DNA from: Acanthaster planci
Lineage: Eukaryota; Echinodermata; Asteroidea; Valvatida; Acanthasteridae
Assembly (NCBI RefSeq): GCF_001949145.1
Contig: NW_019091639.1
Span: 228,137 to 292,136, forward strand
Direction of reading: 5' to 3'
DNA length: 64,000 nt
The notes below the pieces were generated by a model. The model worked only from the letters and a program-made list of their open reading frames with translations, was not told where the DNA came from and made no database searches. Made by a program: the position numbers and the translations under genes. Of this stretch, positions 1 through 11,050 are shown in pieces; positions within the stretch are counted from its first letter, which is position 1, and the number at the start of each line of letters is the position of its first letter.

Positions 1-200
1 GAGCCTTGTAGGGTAAGGATTGGTAGTGAGGAGTAGGCGGGGTAGGGTGACTGAGTGGGGCTCAGGGGGAGCCTTGTTGGGTAAGGATTGGTAGTGGGGA
101 GTAGGCGGGGTAGGGTGACTGAGTGGGGCTCAGGGGGAGCCTCGATGTGTTAGGACGGGTAGTTGGGAGAAGACGGGGATAGGGTGAGTGAGAGAAGCAC
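1..200. repeat. 68-bp tandem repeat at left window edge
   Basis: About three copies of a G-rich unit lie head to tail. The unit opening GAGCCTTG starts at 1, 69 and 137, giving an exact 68-bp period. The first two copies are nearly identical and the third is diverged and fades near 200. The array probably extends left of the window. No reading frame runs through it, so it looks like a minisatellite. Confidence 0.9.
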
Positions 201-2885
201 CTGTGAGCTTTTTAAAGTACATGTAGGATGAATTTCAGTACGTTTGCCTTAGAGTGTAAAGGGGTCGGTGAGGGATCTAGTTGAGAGTGTTGTCAATTTT
301 TAGTCTTTAATTGTTGATTGCATTTGTTTTGGTTAAAATTTACAAGAAGAAAGTAAAGTTTTGTTTTTTCTCTTTTTTAGCAGTCATTTGTGAACATTAT
401 TTTTCTTCATTTTTTCATTTTCCTCCTGCTGAAAATTTTTCTTTTCCGCTTATTTATTTTTAGTTGATACCTCTTTAAATGTCACAGCTGTGATCATTGA
501 ATTCTGAGACTGATGTTGGACTGATTACTGAGGAGTTTATCGTTTGGTTATCATTAGTGACATTTGACCTCTGAACTTTCTTTCATTGCCCAGATGTGAA
601 CCGCAGGAATATAAAAAAGATGGAAGTGTGAAAGTTTCAATATTTTATCTTTTTAAGACATGTTAGGCATTGTTTTTGTTTCTTTTTTTTTAACCGGGCC
701 ATTTGTTTTTCATCTATTCACTGATGCTTTGTAATGTTCCGTTGAGATATTCTGGACCGTTTCTATTTTTTTTTACTTGAAAATATTTTTCATCTTCTGT
801 CTCTTACTTTTAAATCATAATTCACAAATAATCTTCACAAGTCCTTTTGCTTTGCATTTGAAACTTTCACATTTCCCACTCTGTGATGTTTGTGTTTGTC
901 TCTGTGTCTCCCGTCCGTATGTTTGTCCTTGTCAAAATGTCTTTCTGTGTCATTTTTTAAAGAGTTTTAAGACTTCTAATTTAGAAAAAAAAAGAGATTT
1001 TTTACTGTCTGTGATTTGGAGCGCCTGCAGATAATCTCATTTGTGGGATTTCAATGGGCCAGAGCATCGCATAGTTCTCATTTCAACCAACGGTGAACCA
1101 TTTTAATATTTTCAGTTTTTTTGGTTTTCCTTATGCACTGTTGGGAGACGATTGTGGGAAGCAAACGTTGACCTAGGAATTTGTGTTTCATAGTAACAGA
1201 CAGGTGTCTAGCCTTGCCGGTATGTAGAGTTGAGATACAATTGATACAGAGTGGGTACCAGACTTTAGGCAGGTTACTGACTGTCCAGTCATTTGTCATT
1301 TGTGCACTGCTGAGCTCAAACAGAAGGAGAGTCTAGGTACCGGATAGGAGTCAAGGCTCAGACAATTAATTGCATTGCATGCTGGCACAGACTCATTCCA
1401 TTGTCTTTCACCCTGACGTTGCTATGGATACAGTTCTCTTTGGGTTAAACAACCTCTTTCCATGATTTCAGATGCAAAATTCCTGGTGTGCGTATGACTC
1501 TGTTCATTTTGCAGCAGCATTAAATTTTAAAAAGGTCTGAGTAAAAATTATAAAATGATTAAAAAAAAAAAATTAATTGTAATTTTTAAATTAACTGCAT
1601 CTGTAGTGTTTCAATACACACCTGCTACCTTCATATGGTAATTGGTTTTCAAACATTCCAAAGGTTTAATAATTGAGTTTATCATCCACCTTGGTATTCA
1701 CAGTTCCAGCCTATATCAGATCAATTCTGATTGGTTTAAATGGATGGCTCTTACATCCTACATCAAATCACAGCACAGCTTTGACAAACAGGTTGTGTGA
1801 ATAATTCAGCAGCTAAGTTTTTAACGAGTTACTTAATTCCTTATTGCCGCTTGACAAATCTTTGTTTCAATACAAATCACGGTATCCATATTTGGGTAAT
1901 GGGTTATGAAACACCTCCATCTTTAATACTCGACATACTGTCTTCATCATCTGGTAGCTTCAAATTCCGAATATCTCACTGGTCAGATTGACCTCGGATC
2001 ACGTGGGTGGCTCATGCACCCTACACACTCACAGCACAGTCTTTCCAGAGACTGTGTAAACAAACTCCCACTCAAAACAGCTTCTTCAATTATGTAGTAC
2101 TTAAATTTTAGATCTGCTTATTCTCGATGATTTTTGACTGATGTCTGGTTATGGGTCCTGACTTGGTTCCACTTTCACTAAACTCACACCATCACAATCT
2201 GCCTTGAACCTTCTTGTATTCACTGAATGTTCCTCTGTAGTTGGAACCGAAATTGCACGACAGTACTTCAAAACAAATTAGACAGTGCAGAGTTGCAATC
2301 TTCACCAGGTCTGTCTGTAAATGTTCCATCAATGTAAACATTCCATCACTCATGCAGAAAAATCTATCAAAATCTATCAAAATCTCTCAAATAGCTAATC
2401 TACCATTCATCAGCTTCATCCGTTCATTTTCATCCAGGATCAAATTATCATTTTCTCCGTCCACTACTCCAGTAAAACAAACCGTGCAATACTACAGATA
2501 ATTCAGTTCTTCAAACATTCACATCCTTCTAATAGCAATTGAATACCAGGTTTTTTTTATGTGTAAATATTAAAGTATGTGTTAATGTCTGTATATATTG
2601 TTTTACGCGTCAGTTACAAGATTTTATTTATTGCCCACATTTTTAAGTTGTAGTCATATCACGTAGTGTGCTATTACCTTTGACAGTATAGAGTTAGTGA
2701 TTTCTCAGATTGTGACGATGAAGAGAGTTTTCCAGGCAGAATGTTTCAATGAACTTAGATGAGTTAGTTGGATTGATTAATTAATGATTGTGAATTGGAA
2801 ATGTGTGTGAAGTATGGTCATTTGGTTTATGGCTCCTACAAACCCAGAGTTTAAAACCGGAATTGTTTATCTTAAGTTGAATGCA
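201..2885. other. No gene seen; AT-rich noncoding DNA
   Basis: Only short, low-complexity open frames are present and none resembles a known protein. A diverged duplication is visible: a block near 1717-1800 (TCTGATTGG, then CACAGCACAG, then TTGTGTGAA) is echoed near 1984-2065 (AGATTGACC, then CACAGCACAG, then CTGTGTAAA). The short tandem ATCTATCAAA occurs at about 2365-2395. A CACGTG E-box core lies near 2000. The stretch could be intergenic or the 3' flank of a gene to the left. Confidence 0.5.
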
Positions 2886-2889
2886 AAGC

Positions 2890-3375
2890 TATGTCTGAAT
2901 TCTTGATCAGGTCTTTTTAGGATCATTTGTCGGCAGATTTGGGGGAACTGCTGTACAGAACTGATCCGAATTGATTCTGGTCATGATTGATTTAGAGTGA
3001 GTCAAAGTGATTTCTGATCTTACACCACCATTGATTAGATGTCACTCAGTCTGATTCAGATCACTTATTGAGATCATAGTGATTTTGGATTTTGATATCA
3101 CCACCTGTCATAATCTTGATCAAGACGTGATTCAGATCTTTGCTGATTTAAGCTCACTGTGATTTTGTGGCTTGGTTCCACCACCACCCAGTCTGACTAT
3201 GGCCAAATTTATTTCAGATCACTGATTTTAAATCACAGTGATTTATGGTTCTGACCTCACCACCAGTCAAATCTCAAGCATTGAGACTTGGATCACAACT
3301 GATCTAAATCACAGGAATTCTGATTTGATAAACACCTTGATCAGGTTCCAATCAGATCATAGCTTTGTTACCGGA
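2890..3375. repeat. Degenerate tandem array, about 72-80 bp period
   Basis: The motif GTGATTT followed by a CACCACC-type block recurs at 3007, 3079, 3159 and 3239. A weaker copy lies near 3316 and a possible one upstream of 2950. Spacings are 72, 80 and 80 bp. GATC and TGATT words are strongly over-represented. Copies are heavily diverged, so this is an old decayed minisatellite. Confidence 0.7.
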
Positions 3376-5700
3376 CGTGGGAGCATGTACAGTGTAAAGA
3401 CTGGGGGATCTTTGCACTGCATGCTTTCATGAGTTTCATTTTTGTTTTTTACTTAATGACGTTTATGTTTGGCTCTTGGCACTGTTATACAGTCAGTTCC
3501 ATTCTAAATTTATTTTTAAACTGTATATAAGTGTAAAATCCGAGCCATTTCACCACTGCAGCTCAAAAACATGTCTGATTTCTGGTCCGGGAATTCCAGT
3601 TTCATGGCATAGGAACAGGTCGGCATTTGTGTTGATGTTATTCAGTGTGGAACATTGTAAACATGGCACTGATGGAGAAGGTTGTTCTATGTAGAGATAT
3701 TTTACCAATACAGTGCTGCCTGTCATTAAGACTAAAGATGAAAAGGTTCCCTGGAATTACCCAAATAGCCATAGATTTATTGGCTGGCAAATATTCCGTG
3801 TGCAGTTCTTAAAAAAAAATTGAGATGTGGGTAATTTCCTTAGGTTTCCAGAGAGGAAAGGAATTTTGGGATTCAGTTTTCAGACATGTCACAACTTGGA
3901 CCAAATTTTTTCTGTATATTTGACACCCTTGCAATTTTTTTGTCTTTTGTCTCGTTATGTGTGTCACTTCTTATTACCTGCATTCCTAACATGCATGAAA
4001 CATACCGGTTGAAAAACACTTAGCTTCAAGGTTATATTCAACATATATAGTGCTAATAACTTGTTCATTTGGCTAGGATTTGTCTCACAGCATTGTCCAA
4101 CGCTCAAAAGAGTGGAATCAATTTTATTTCATATGCAGTGGTTGTCATCTTGGATTGTTCCACACAGAAAATCAGGATGGATCATTTCGAAAACTTCATC
4201 TGTGTAATTTTATGAGGGTTGGAAATATATTTCCTGGCCATTGGCTCAAGTTCTATTTGGGGAAACAGCAGTGCGCGGTGATGGGTAATTCCACTCATAG
4301 TGTCATGGTTAATGCTGAGAATAACTTGTAACTGATCTGGTGTAACTCGTGATGGTTAAGATCTGGTTTTGTTATCCCAACTGAAGTTTTTTGTCAAGAT
4401 CACTGTAAATTCTTCTTGGGATTTTGCAACTTGTTGTAGAATTGTGGTTCAAATCGTGATTGGTTGAGATCTTGTTTTTGTCTTGTACTGTAGCCGTTGT
4501 TTTAACCATTCACTCGTGCCCAAGTGCACTGCTGTTACTAGGTTCACATTTTTGCACTTCACTTCAGAAAATCTATTCGATTTGGGGTTTCTTGTTGATT
4601 GATCGCAGAGTTATTTTAGTCAGAGAGTCAGTCTGTTGGTTGCTGGTCGATGATTAGTGGTGGTGATTTGATTGGCTGTGAGTAGTTCAGTATGTTGGTT
4701 GTCAGTCGATTAGTTGGTTGTCGGTTGTTTGAGGTAAACTGATTGGCTCTTGACTTTTCATTATGCCATTTATTCAAGCATTAATTCTTACTCTTACCGG
4801 AATCATTTCTTTGCCATCGTAATACAAATACTTAGTTTAACTCCACACAACTTCTTTGCAAACTTTCTCTTTCCTCTCAGTTCCCCAATCGGTAGATTTT
4901 CTGACCTTCATCCGCAGTTAGTTCATTTTTCAAACAATGGCTGACTACTTGGTTCATGCAGGGTGTCATTAAAAATAAACGTACTAAAAAAACTGGAGTG
5001 TTTGACTGTGTGGTTATTGGTGCAGTTTGTGTGACTTCAAAAGCAAACGACGGTCAAGACTGAAATTCATGTTGTAGCGAGTTATCTTCTTGAAATGGCG
5101 AAAAGATGTTGCCCTGCCCTCCCCTTAACCCACTCCATAAATCCTTGTTTAAGTGCGGGTTGCCGGCGAAATAATGATTTAATTTTGAAAACGATTGTGT
5201 TCTTTTTACCACCCGTAGAAGACTCGTCATCTGCAAAGAAAGGTGCTAGCGCTTGTCATCGCTGCGATGCTGGAAATTGCTTTCAGCATCAGCTTAAAAG
5301 TTTGTTTGTGCATACATGTACAATAAAGCATTTTGGCTCGCTTCTCTGTTCCCTTTTAAGGACATATTAAGTTCCCACTGCTGTCAGTAAATTTTCTTTG
5401 ATCGCATTGTGAGCGACAAGCCAGCTATAATCGGCCAATTCGCTAGTCAAATAGTTACCATTGTCTGGGACCGCCAAAAAGCCGATTTATCGAGTTGAGG
5501 GCAAAGGGTATTAGTGTGCCCGCTGAGCTAGCGCGTCGTACACTGTTCAACGCTGTCTCGGGCGGTTTTAAGCCCATAGCTACCGTAAAGTTGTTTACAT
5601 CACAACTGTGGATGCCGGCAGCGTGCACTGTCGTGCACATTGAGGGAAACGGCCATGCATGACATATGGTAATCTGACATTTGACTAAAGGAACTCCAAA
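3376..5700. other. No gene seen; noncoding upstream region
   Basis: No open frame here has protein-like composition or family resemblance. A diverged local duplication links 4344-4372 with 4453-4482 (CGTGATGGTTAAGATCTGG against CGTGATTGGTTGAGATCTT). Near 4650-4740 a TTGGTTGTC word is repeated. From about 5200 to 5650 the sequence becomes richer in CpG, which would fit a promoter for the death-domain gene that follows, but I see no definite core promoter. Confidence 0.4.
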
Positions 5701-5754
5701 ATTAACACAGACACTTTATTTTACAGCGGTGTTTACTGGAAATATTTTCAGTGT

Positions 5755-7881
5755 ATGAGATCAGGTAAGTAAATCATCATTATGTATTTTAGCATCTTAA
5801 TCTTATCAATAATTCGCAGAGTTAAAAATTTCTTTTATTTAACGGACATCGGTGACTGTTCTAGATTCGATTTTCGTGTAGAATCGTTGAATAGAATTCA
5901 ACACAGATCTAATAAAGACGTATTGAGTCTTAACAACTTTGATTGAGACCTGCTGATGAAAAACATCTCCCCGGATTTTGCTTTAACTTCGCTAGTACAT
6001 CTGTAATAGCGATATTTTATTTTCTGTATTAAAATATATTTTAGGGATCAAAACACGACAGCAGGAAAATCCTTTTCGTTCTGTTAGAAGTGGAAAAGAA
6101 ATCACAACGGGTAGATTTCTTTGCCTGTATTTGTTATTAATGAAGTTGGTTAAGTATTTATGACGGATTTCTCCCTGTAAAATGGGGCCATGCAGGATAT
6201 AGTGCTGCAGCGATCGAAACCTCGTAGCCGTTGTGCGGTGTACAGACAAAATCGAAGTTACCTCCACAACACAATGCAGCCGTTCCGAAACAAAATTCTA
6301 ATGATAAGAGTGCTGTTGCGCTGATTGTTAATATTTCGCAATTTTTTTTTAGGGGGGGGGCAAATTCTCTTGAAATAGCACCACTTTCAACTGACTGAAA
6401 CGAACAGAAAGAGGGAAGAATACTTTCTGCAGTGTAATTATTTAATTTCAATTTTGATTGCCAAATTGCTATTTTCACTTCAGATTTGGGTGCCAATTAT
6501 GACAAACTTTGTTTGTTTTTGTTTTTACAGAATTTCAGTACATGGCCGTGCAAAATGCTATAAACGTAGTGTTTGTAATTATGTTTGTAAAAGATTCCTT
6601 CAGTTGCAAATTTTGTATGAAAGTCGATCGTTTTGTTATGATTTCTCTTTAGTCCTCTGACGTCATTGGGACATTATAAAGTATGCCAAGATACGGCGAC
6701 CCGACAACATACTACGGAATATGCTCGGACGTGCCCGTCACGGCACCAAAAGGTAACAATTACACAAATAAACAAGTAATTAACAAAGGAGACGACAAAC
6801 AATGACAGCCAGCATGTACCTTCATCCACAAAAATAAGCACAAAGCGATGCCAAACCAAAGACTATTTGAGTAAACCCCTTTGGGATTCACACAAGAAAA
6901 ATAACCATTCCGTAGGATAGGAAGTCAACAGAATTTATTCGATAACTATGAAGCAAACAATTCCATCTGTGAGAGACAAGGAGTTTTGCTCTTTGGAAAA
7001 TTATGCTTTTTTTATATTAAGTTTCCGAGTGAGAGTTCCGATCATTGAAAGTCTGATTCCACGGAAGTTGGAACACAGATAAGACTTCCATTGTTATTGA
7101 GCATACAATTTTCCAGACGAGAAACATTAAAATCCATGTTGCATATCACGAAAACAAAAAGGTTTGTGTATATGATAAATGTACCCCTCAAACGACTTTA
7201 CCAAACTTTTTTTACGAAAAGGCACGCAACATTTTCCCGAAATGCATTTATATAAATTGAAACATTTTCATTGGATTGAAATTGGGAGTAAAATTATTGT
7301 GCCTCCAAATTATAATAATATCACTAAACCGATTCGTTTTACGGAGAAAAAAATGATAAACTGCAGGGTGACGTGCTTGAGAATTAACATATTTCGAGAA
7401 TGTTGTCCAGTGGGCGGGGGCCGAAATGCCCCGCAAAAGCTGCAGAAAGAACGAACAAAATAAACTTCGTGCACGTATCAAATCTGGTTTTGCCTTGTAT
7501 TTTCACACAGTGTTACACACACTGGTTAGTCTGTCTTTTGTCAATGAAACTTTGGGTTTTTTAAGACTTTTTCCTCGGATTTTCAAAGGACCGTTGTGTG
7601 ACGAAGAGTTACTCCGAATCGCCTCAAGCCTCTCCAACGACTGGCGCATGGTGGCGCAATCCCTCGGTCTCCCCGACAACCGGATCGGAAGCATCGAGAG
7701 AGGTTTCCCACCAAAAGAGCGGCTCTTCGCAGTCCTGAGGGACTGGCGGGGGAAAAGCTTGAAGATGAACGCCCCTCACGAAACAGCCGTCGATCTTGCC
7801 AATGCCATGTTCGAGCTCGGACGAGATGACATTGGCCATCACCTTGTGAAGAAGTACCAAGACGCTTTTGAATGTTCTTAG
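5755..7881 (+). CDS. Death-domain-only protein, FADD-like death domain (two-exon model)
   Basis: The proposed coding exons are 5755-5764 (ATG AGA TCA G, donor GTAAGT) and 7589-7881 (acceptor TTTTCAAAG, stop TAG). Phases match and give about 100 residues. Exon 2 encodes one death domain covering almost the whole protein. It contains the core pattern NDWRMVAQSLGL, then NRIGSIERGFPP, LRDWRG, LANAMFELGRDDIGHHLV, which fits the six-helix death-domain fold and resembles the FADD death domain most (W, LGL, SIE and LRxW positions). There is no death-effector domain, CARD, kinase or membrane segment. Family members bind other death domains in receptor-adaptor complexes, so this could be a bare adaptor or a competitor; that is inference. 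The open frame also runs back to an ATG at 7426, but the extra N-terminus looks like translated intron. The domain call is firm and the tiny first exon is less so. Confidence 0.6.
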
Positions 7882-9103
7882 GGGATCAATCTTACAGAGA
7901 TTCTTCAGTTTTAAGAAATACACCTTTCAGATGACTACGAATAGACACCGAAACGCTCACACTTGCCCGAAAGGATGAAGAAGGAGCCATAAGAGGAATT
8001 TGGAGGTGGCCTACCATGGAGGAAGGAACATGGGCCTACACAGTCCAGCCGGCCAATTTCTGTACAAAAAGTGCAATGTTCAATTAATGACAGCAACTGG
8101 AGAGAAAAACATCAAGCGTTGTTCGAATTAACCAAGGCAAAAGGAATTTACAATGAATTACATTCACACATGCAAAGTGAAGCTTTTCGTGTTAACAGAT
8201 GGAAACTGCTTTTGTATCCGTCAGTAGGCGCGCGGCAAGGAGTTATCTTTCCCATGAGAAAAATTGAAGCTTTATCCCGTTTGTAATAATCTGTTGGCTC
8301 GTACAGAAGTCAGTTTGGTAGATGCAGATCCAAGATTTTCGGGTGCATCAGACCCATCAGATTTTGTTGTGGACCCGATTGTTGCGGACAGGCGGGCACA
8401 AACATTTCATTTTTTCTGATGTTCAAATAATAATTACCCTGACAGGATATCACTTTGCAAAAATGAATACTGTTATTGATATTTCAGTTTTTATTTACTT
8501 ATTTTTTGTGTCAGAGCAGGGGCGGTTGACCGCTACGCTGGATTCACGTACCTGCTTGAAAATATTTTGAACACAGGTTCAAAGCTTTTATCGTCGCGTG
8601 TAAATTCAGGTTTGCGTACCGTCTCGGCTTTTGCAGAAACTGTTCCGATCTTTATCTGTGTTATCAACCCCTCATCGTATTCTTTCTGTCTGTGCACCCC
8701 ATTTTGCTATGATTGCTATCAAGCAGACTTTACCCTTTTTTGACTAAAGGTAACTCTTTTTATAGTCACTCCGTACTTGGCCTCTAGGGACAATTTTATT
8801 TCGGGGACTGGGGGCTATTGTAGTTCTATGCACATGCTTATACCATTGCATCACGGGAACTCGTCATCCATTCATCAAGTTGCGCTGTATCAAGTTAGTT
8901 CAGTGAAGGGATCACTACGCCGACAAACTGTATGAGATCTTGGACCGTCATCATGGACTAGTATGTGAACCGCAGAACATTACTTAGGCTATATTCGCTG
9001 TCATTAAGCTGCTCGTGTGTAGCCCATACAATAATGTTTCCATACTGAGAAATAGAACTCATTACGGTCTTTTACTATAAAAGCTAGCTTGCATCATGAT
9101 GGG
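7882..9103. other. 3' flank of death-domain gene; no further gene seen
   Basis: Nothing protein-like was found on either strand. The first part may be 3' untranslated sequence of the death-domain gene, but no clear AATAAA lies within the first few hundred bases. The rest looks like ordinary intergenic DNA. Confidence 0.4.
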
Positions 9104-9105
9104 TA

Positions 9106-9599
9106 CAGTCCACTAATCCAAGCCCACTAATCCAAGTGTAAAATCAGCACTGTTCCGTCAGGGCCCAATAACATCATGCATACAACATCCCTGTAGGTTT
9201 CTGAAACGCAAATCAAATTATTGGCTGGTCCCTAATCTTTCAATTTCTTTTTGCTTTTTGTGGGTTAACCAATTACATTTTAAATTATTCCCACAAAACA
9301 AAATCATCTCCCCCCATAGGGATTTTTTAAAGTCTGATTGCAGCCATTTTTTTCAAGTGACAACCCTCAACTTTCTCCGTCACGTAGAATCATTTTTCAA
9401 TCGCAGTCTTTGGCCATTAGGCTGCTCTCATATGACAGCTCAAAAAAGAAGACCCCGGCCAGGAAGTTGTTCCTGGCAACGATTTACACAATCTCACCAT
9501 TTTGGGGGCAAAACTGACAGTCTCCTTTCAAAAAGATACTGGAGGGGGTACTTTTAATGCTAATAAGCTGGCCAGAACTTACTTGTGATTAGTAGACTG
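9106..9599. mobile_element. Candidate TA-type (mariner/pogo-like) MITE
   Basis: The left end reads TA then CAGTCCACTAATCCAAG. The right end, read on the other strand, is CAGTCTACTAATCACAAG. These form imperfect inverted repeats of about 17 bp, 494 bp apart. The left flank is TA; the right flank is now CA, consistent with one mutation of a TA target duplication. There is no transposase frame, so it would be a non-autonomous element. It has the same CAG start and TA target as the element at 16704-16972. Confidence 0.55.
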
Positions 9600-9601
9600 C
9601 A

Positions 9602-10170
9602 CCCTAGGTCACGGTGAAAGGTGAGGGTCACCATGGAGCTCGGAGTCGATCCCTTTTTTATAGCTCCACGGTACAACTGAGTACATGGTGAGTGGATGTG
9701 ATGATGGTTGTGACGAATAATGCGACAAGTAGCGCATTCGTGGGGTCAACAGTTCAAGTTGATGATGGTAGTAACGTGCCAGTCGTTGCGACAATAAAAA
9801 TTGATCGATCACTTCATAGTTTGCATATGAATTAAGTGAAGAGGACATTTCGCTGCGTTTAGTTGCGACGCTGCTGCTGCGACATAGCGATGGAGTTTTG
9901 ATGATCACTAATTTGATTGATGCATTATATGATAAAATACTTTGTTTTGTGTAAAACCAACTCTTTAACTTGGGCATTGAGAGAAATTTTCGTAATTAAC
10001 ATTCGATCTATCCCTGTCTTTTTAAATATAATTTCAAAATGATCCTTATGACAGAAATAAAGACGTAGTTTTTGTTTTAAAACTGCTATTGTAATGCTCA
10101 TTCTTATGTATTCGATCGCGTGTTAACTGATATTATACACTTTTTAAATCGTGAAAACAAGTCAATTTAA
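9602..10170. other. No confident feature; unassigned open frame on minus strand
   Basis: A 122-codon minus-strand open frame occupies 9609-9977 but shows no known motif, no splice support and ordinary base composition. I do not call it a gene. The rest is AT-rich. Confidence 0.3.
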
Positions 10171-10173
10171 AAA

Positions 10174-10183
10174 GTCACGTGGT
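10174..10183 (+). promoter_or_regulatory. Perfect USF-type E-box upstream of the USF gene
   Basis: The sequence is GTCACGTGGT, which fits the published USF preference GTCACGTGRY at every position. It lies about 870 bp before the USF start codon, so autoregulation is possible but untested. Confidence 0.45.
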
Positions 10184-10599
10184 TTTAGGGGAAATGTGCT
10201 CTAGATTTTTTTCGGGGAGGGTAATTAATTTTTACCCCAGTCTTAACAGTTTTGGGGTAAATCAAATTTTGTTGGCCAGTCGATATGCATTTACTTGTGT
10301 TCTTTAGGCCTATTGATTTTCGATCACCGCTATTTCGAAGCTTCAAATCAAAGGGGGGGGGAGCTCAGTTCCAAGTACTGTAAGCCGCGCTTGGGAAGAA
10401 ATTCTCAGGCTGCAACTGACTTTAAAACTTAACGCCCCTTTCGTGTACAACCCTGACAGAATGTAATCATTTGTCAAAGGTTTCGAAATCTGAATCCCGA
10501 TGTAAAATGCCACAAAAGAAGTTGAATTTTGCCCAAGCACTAATGATCTAATACTTTTTTTCGTGAAACGCTGACATACTTTTCATGTGATAGCTTTTA

Positions 10600-11050
10600 A
10601 TCCAAGTCATGTGATTGGTCAGAATCAGGTGGTGTCATGATGTCTCTCGATTATCGTTGCCACCTCACACACTCGTAACCCAGTTCAGGAGATAATTACT
10701 ACGCCAACCGGAAAACAGACTGCAATTCCTTGTCAGTCAAGAGAGGAATTCTCATTTTCCACCTCGAAGCATACTGAAAGTTTGAATAATATGAATGCAC
10801 TGACTCAGTATTGAGAACAGGACACTTTTTTTCAAGATGAAAATTTGTACTCGCTTTGCGGAGCGATATGTGTGTGAATAGTCACCCTATGTAAAAGCGC
10901 ACGAAATAACGCTACAGAATGGAAAGGTGGATGAGGAAGCGGCCATTTTGTTTCAATGTCACATGTACACCCACATGACCCAGTGTTTGGCCCCGTGACT
11001 TACTGCAGCCTCCCTGATTCGTTTGCGGTCCCTTCTCTCAGCAAAACCAC
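10600..11050 (+). promoter_or_regulatory. Probable USF promoter and 5' untranslated region
   Basis: This stretch directly precedes the USF start codon. It holds an inverted CCAAT (ATTGG at about 10614), a YY1-like CGGCCATTTT at 10940-10949 and several CAYATG-type E-boxes near 10960-10980. There is no TATA box at a sensible distance. CTTCTCTCAG, a good splice acceptor, ends 10 bp before the ATG, so the coding exon may be preceded by a separate noncoding exon. Confidence 0.4.

Noticed and set aside
7426-7588. Upstream in-frame extension of the death-domain frame (151-codon version)
   Set aside because: The extra 54 codons read like translated intron (low complexity, no domain), and a good acceptor TTTTCAAAG with matching phase starts the domain at 7589.
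9609-9977. 122-codon minus-strand open frame as a gene
   Set aside because: The translation has no recognisable family features and no supporting exon structure.
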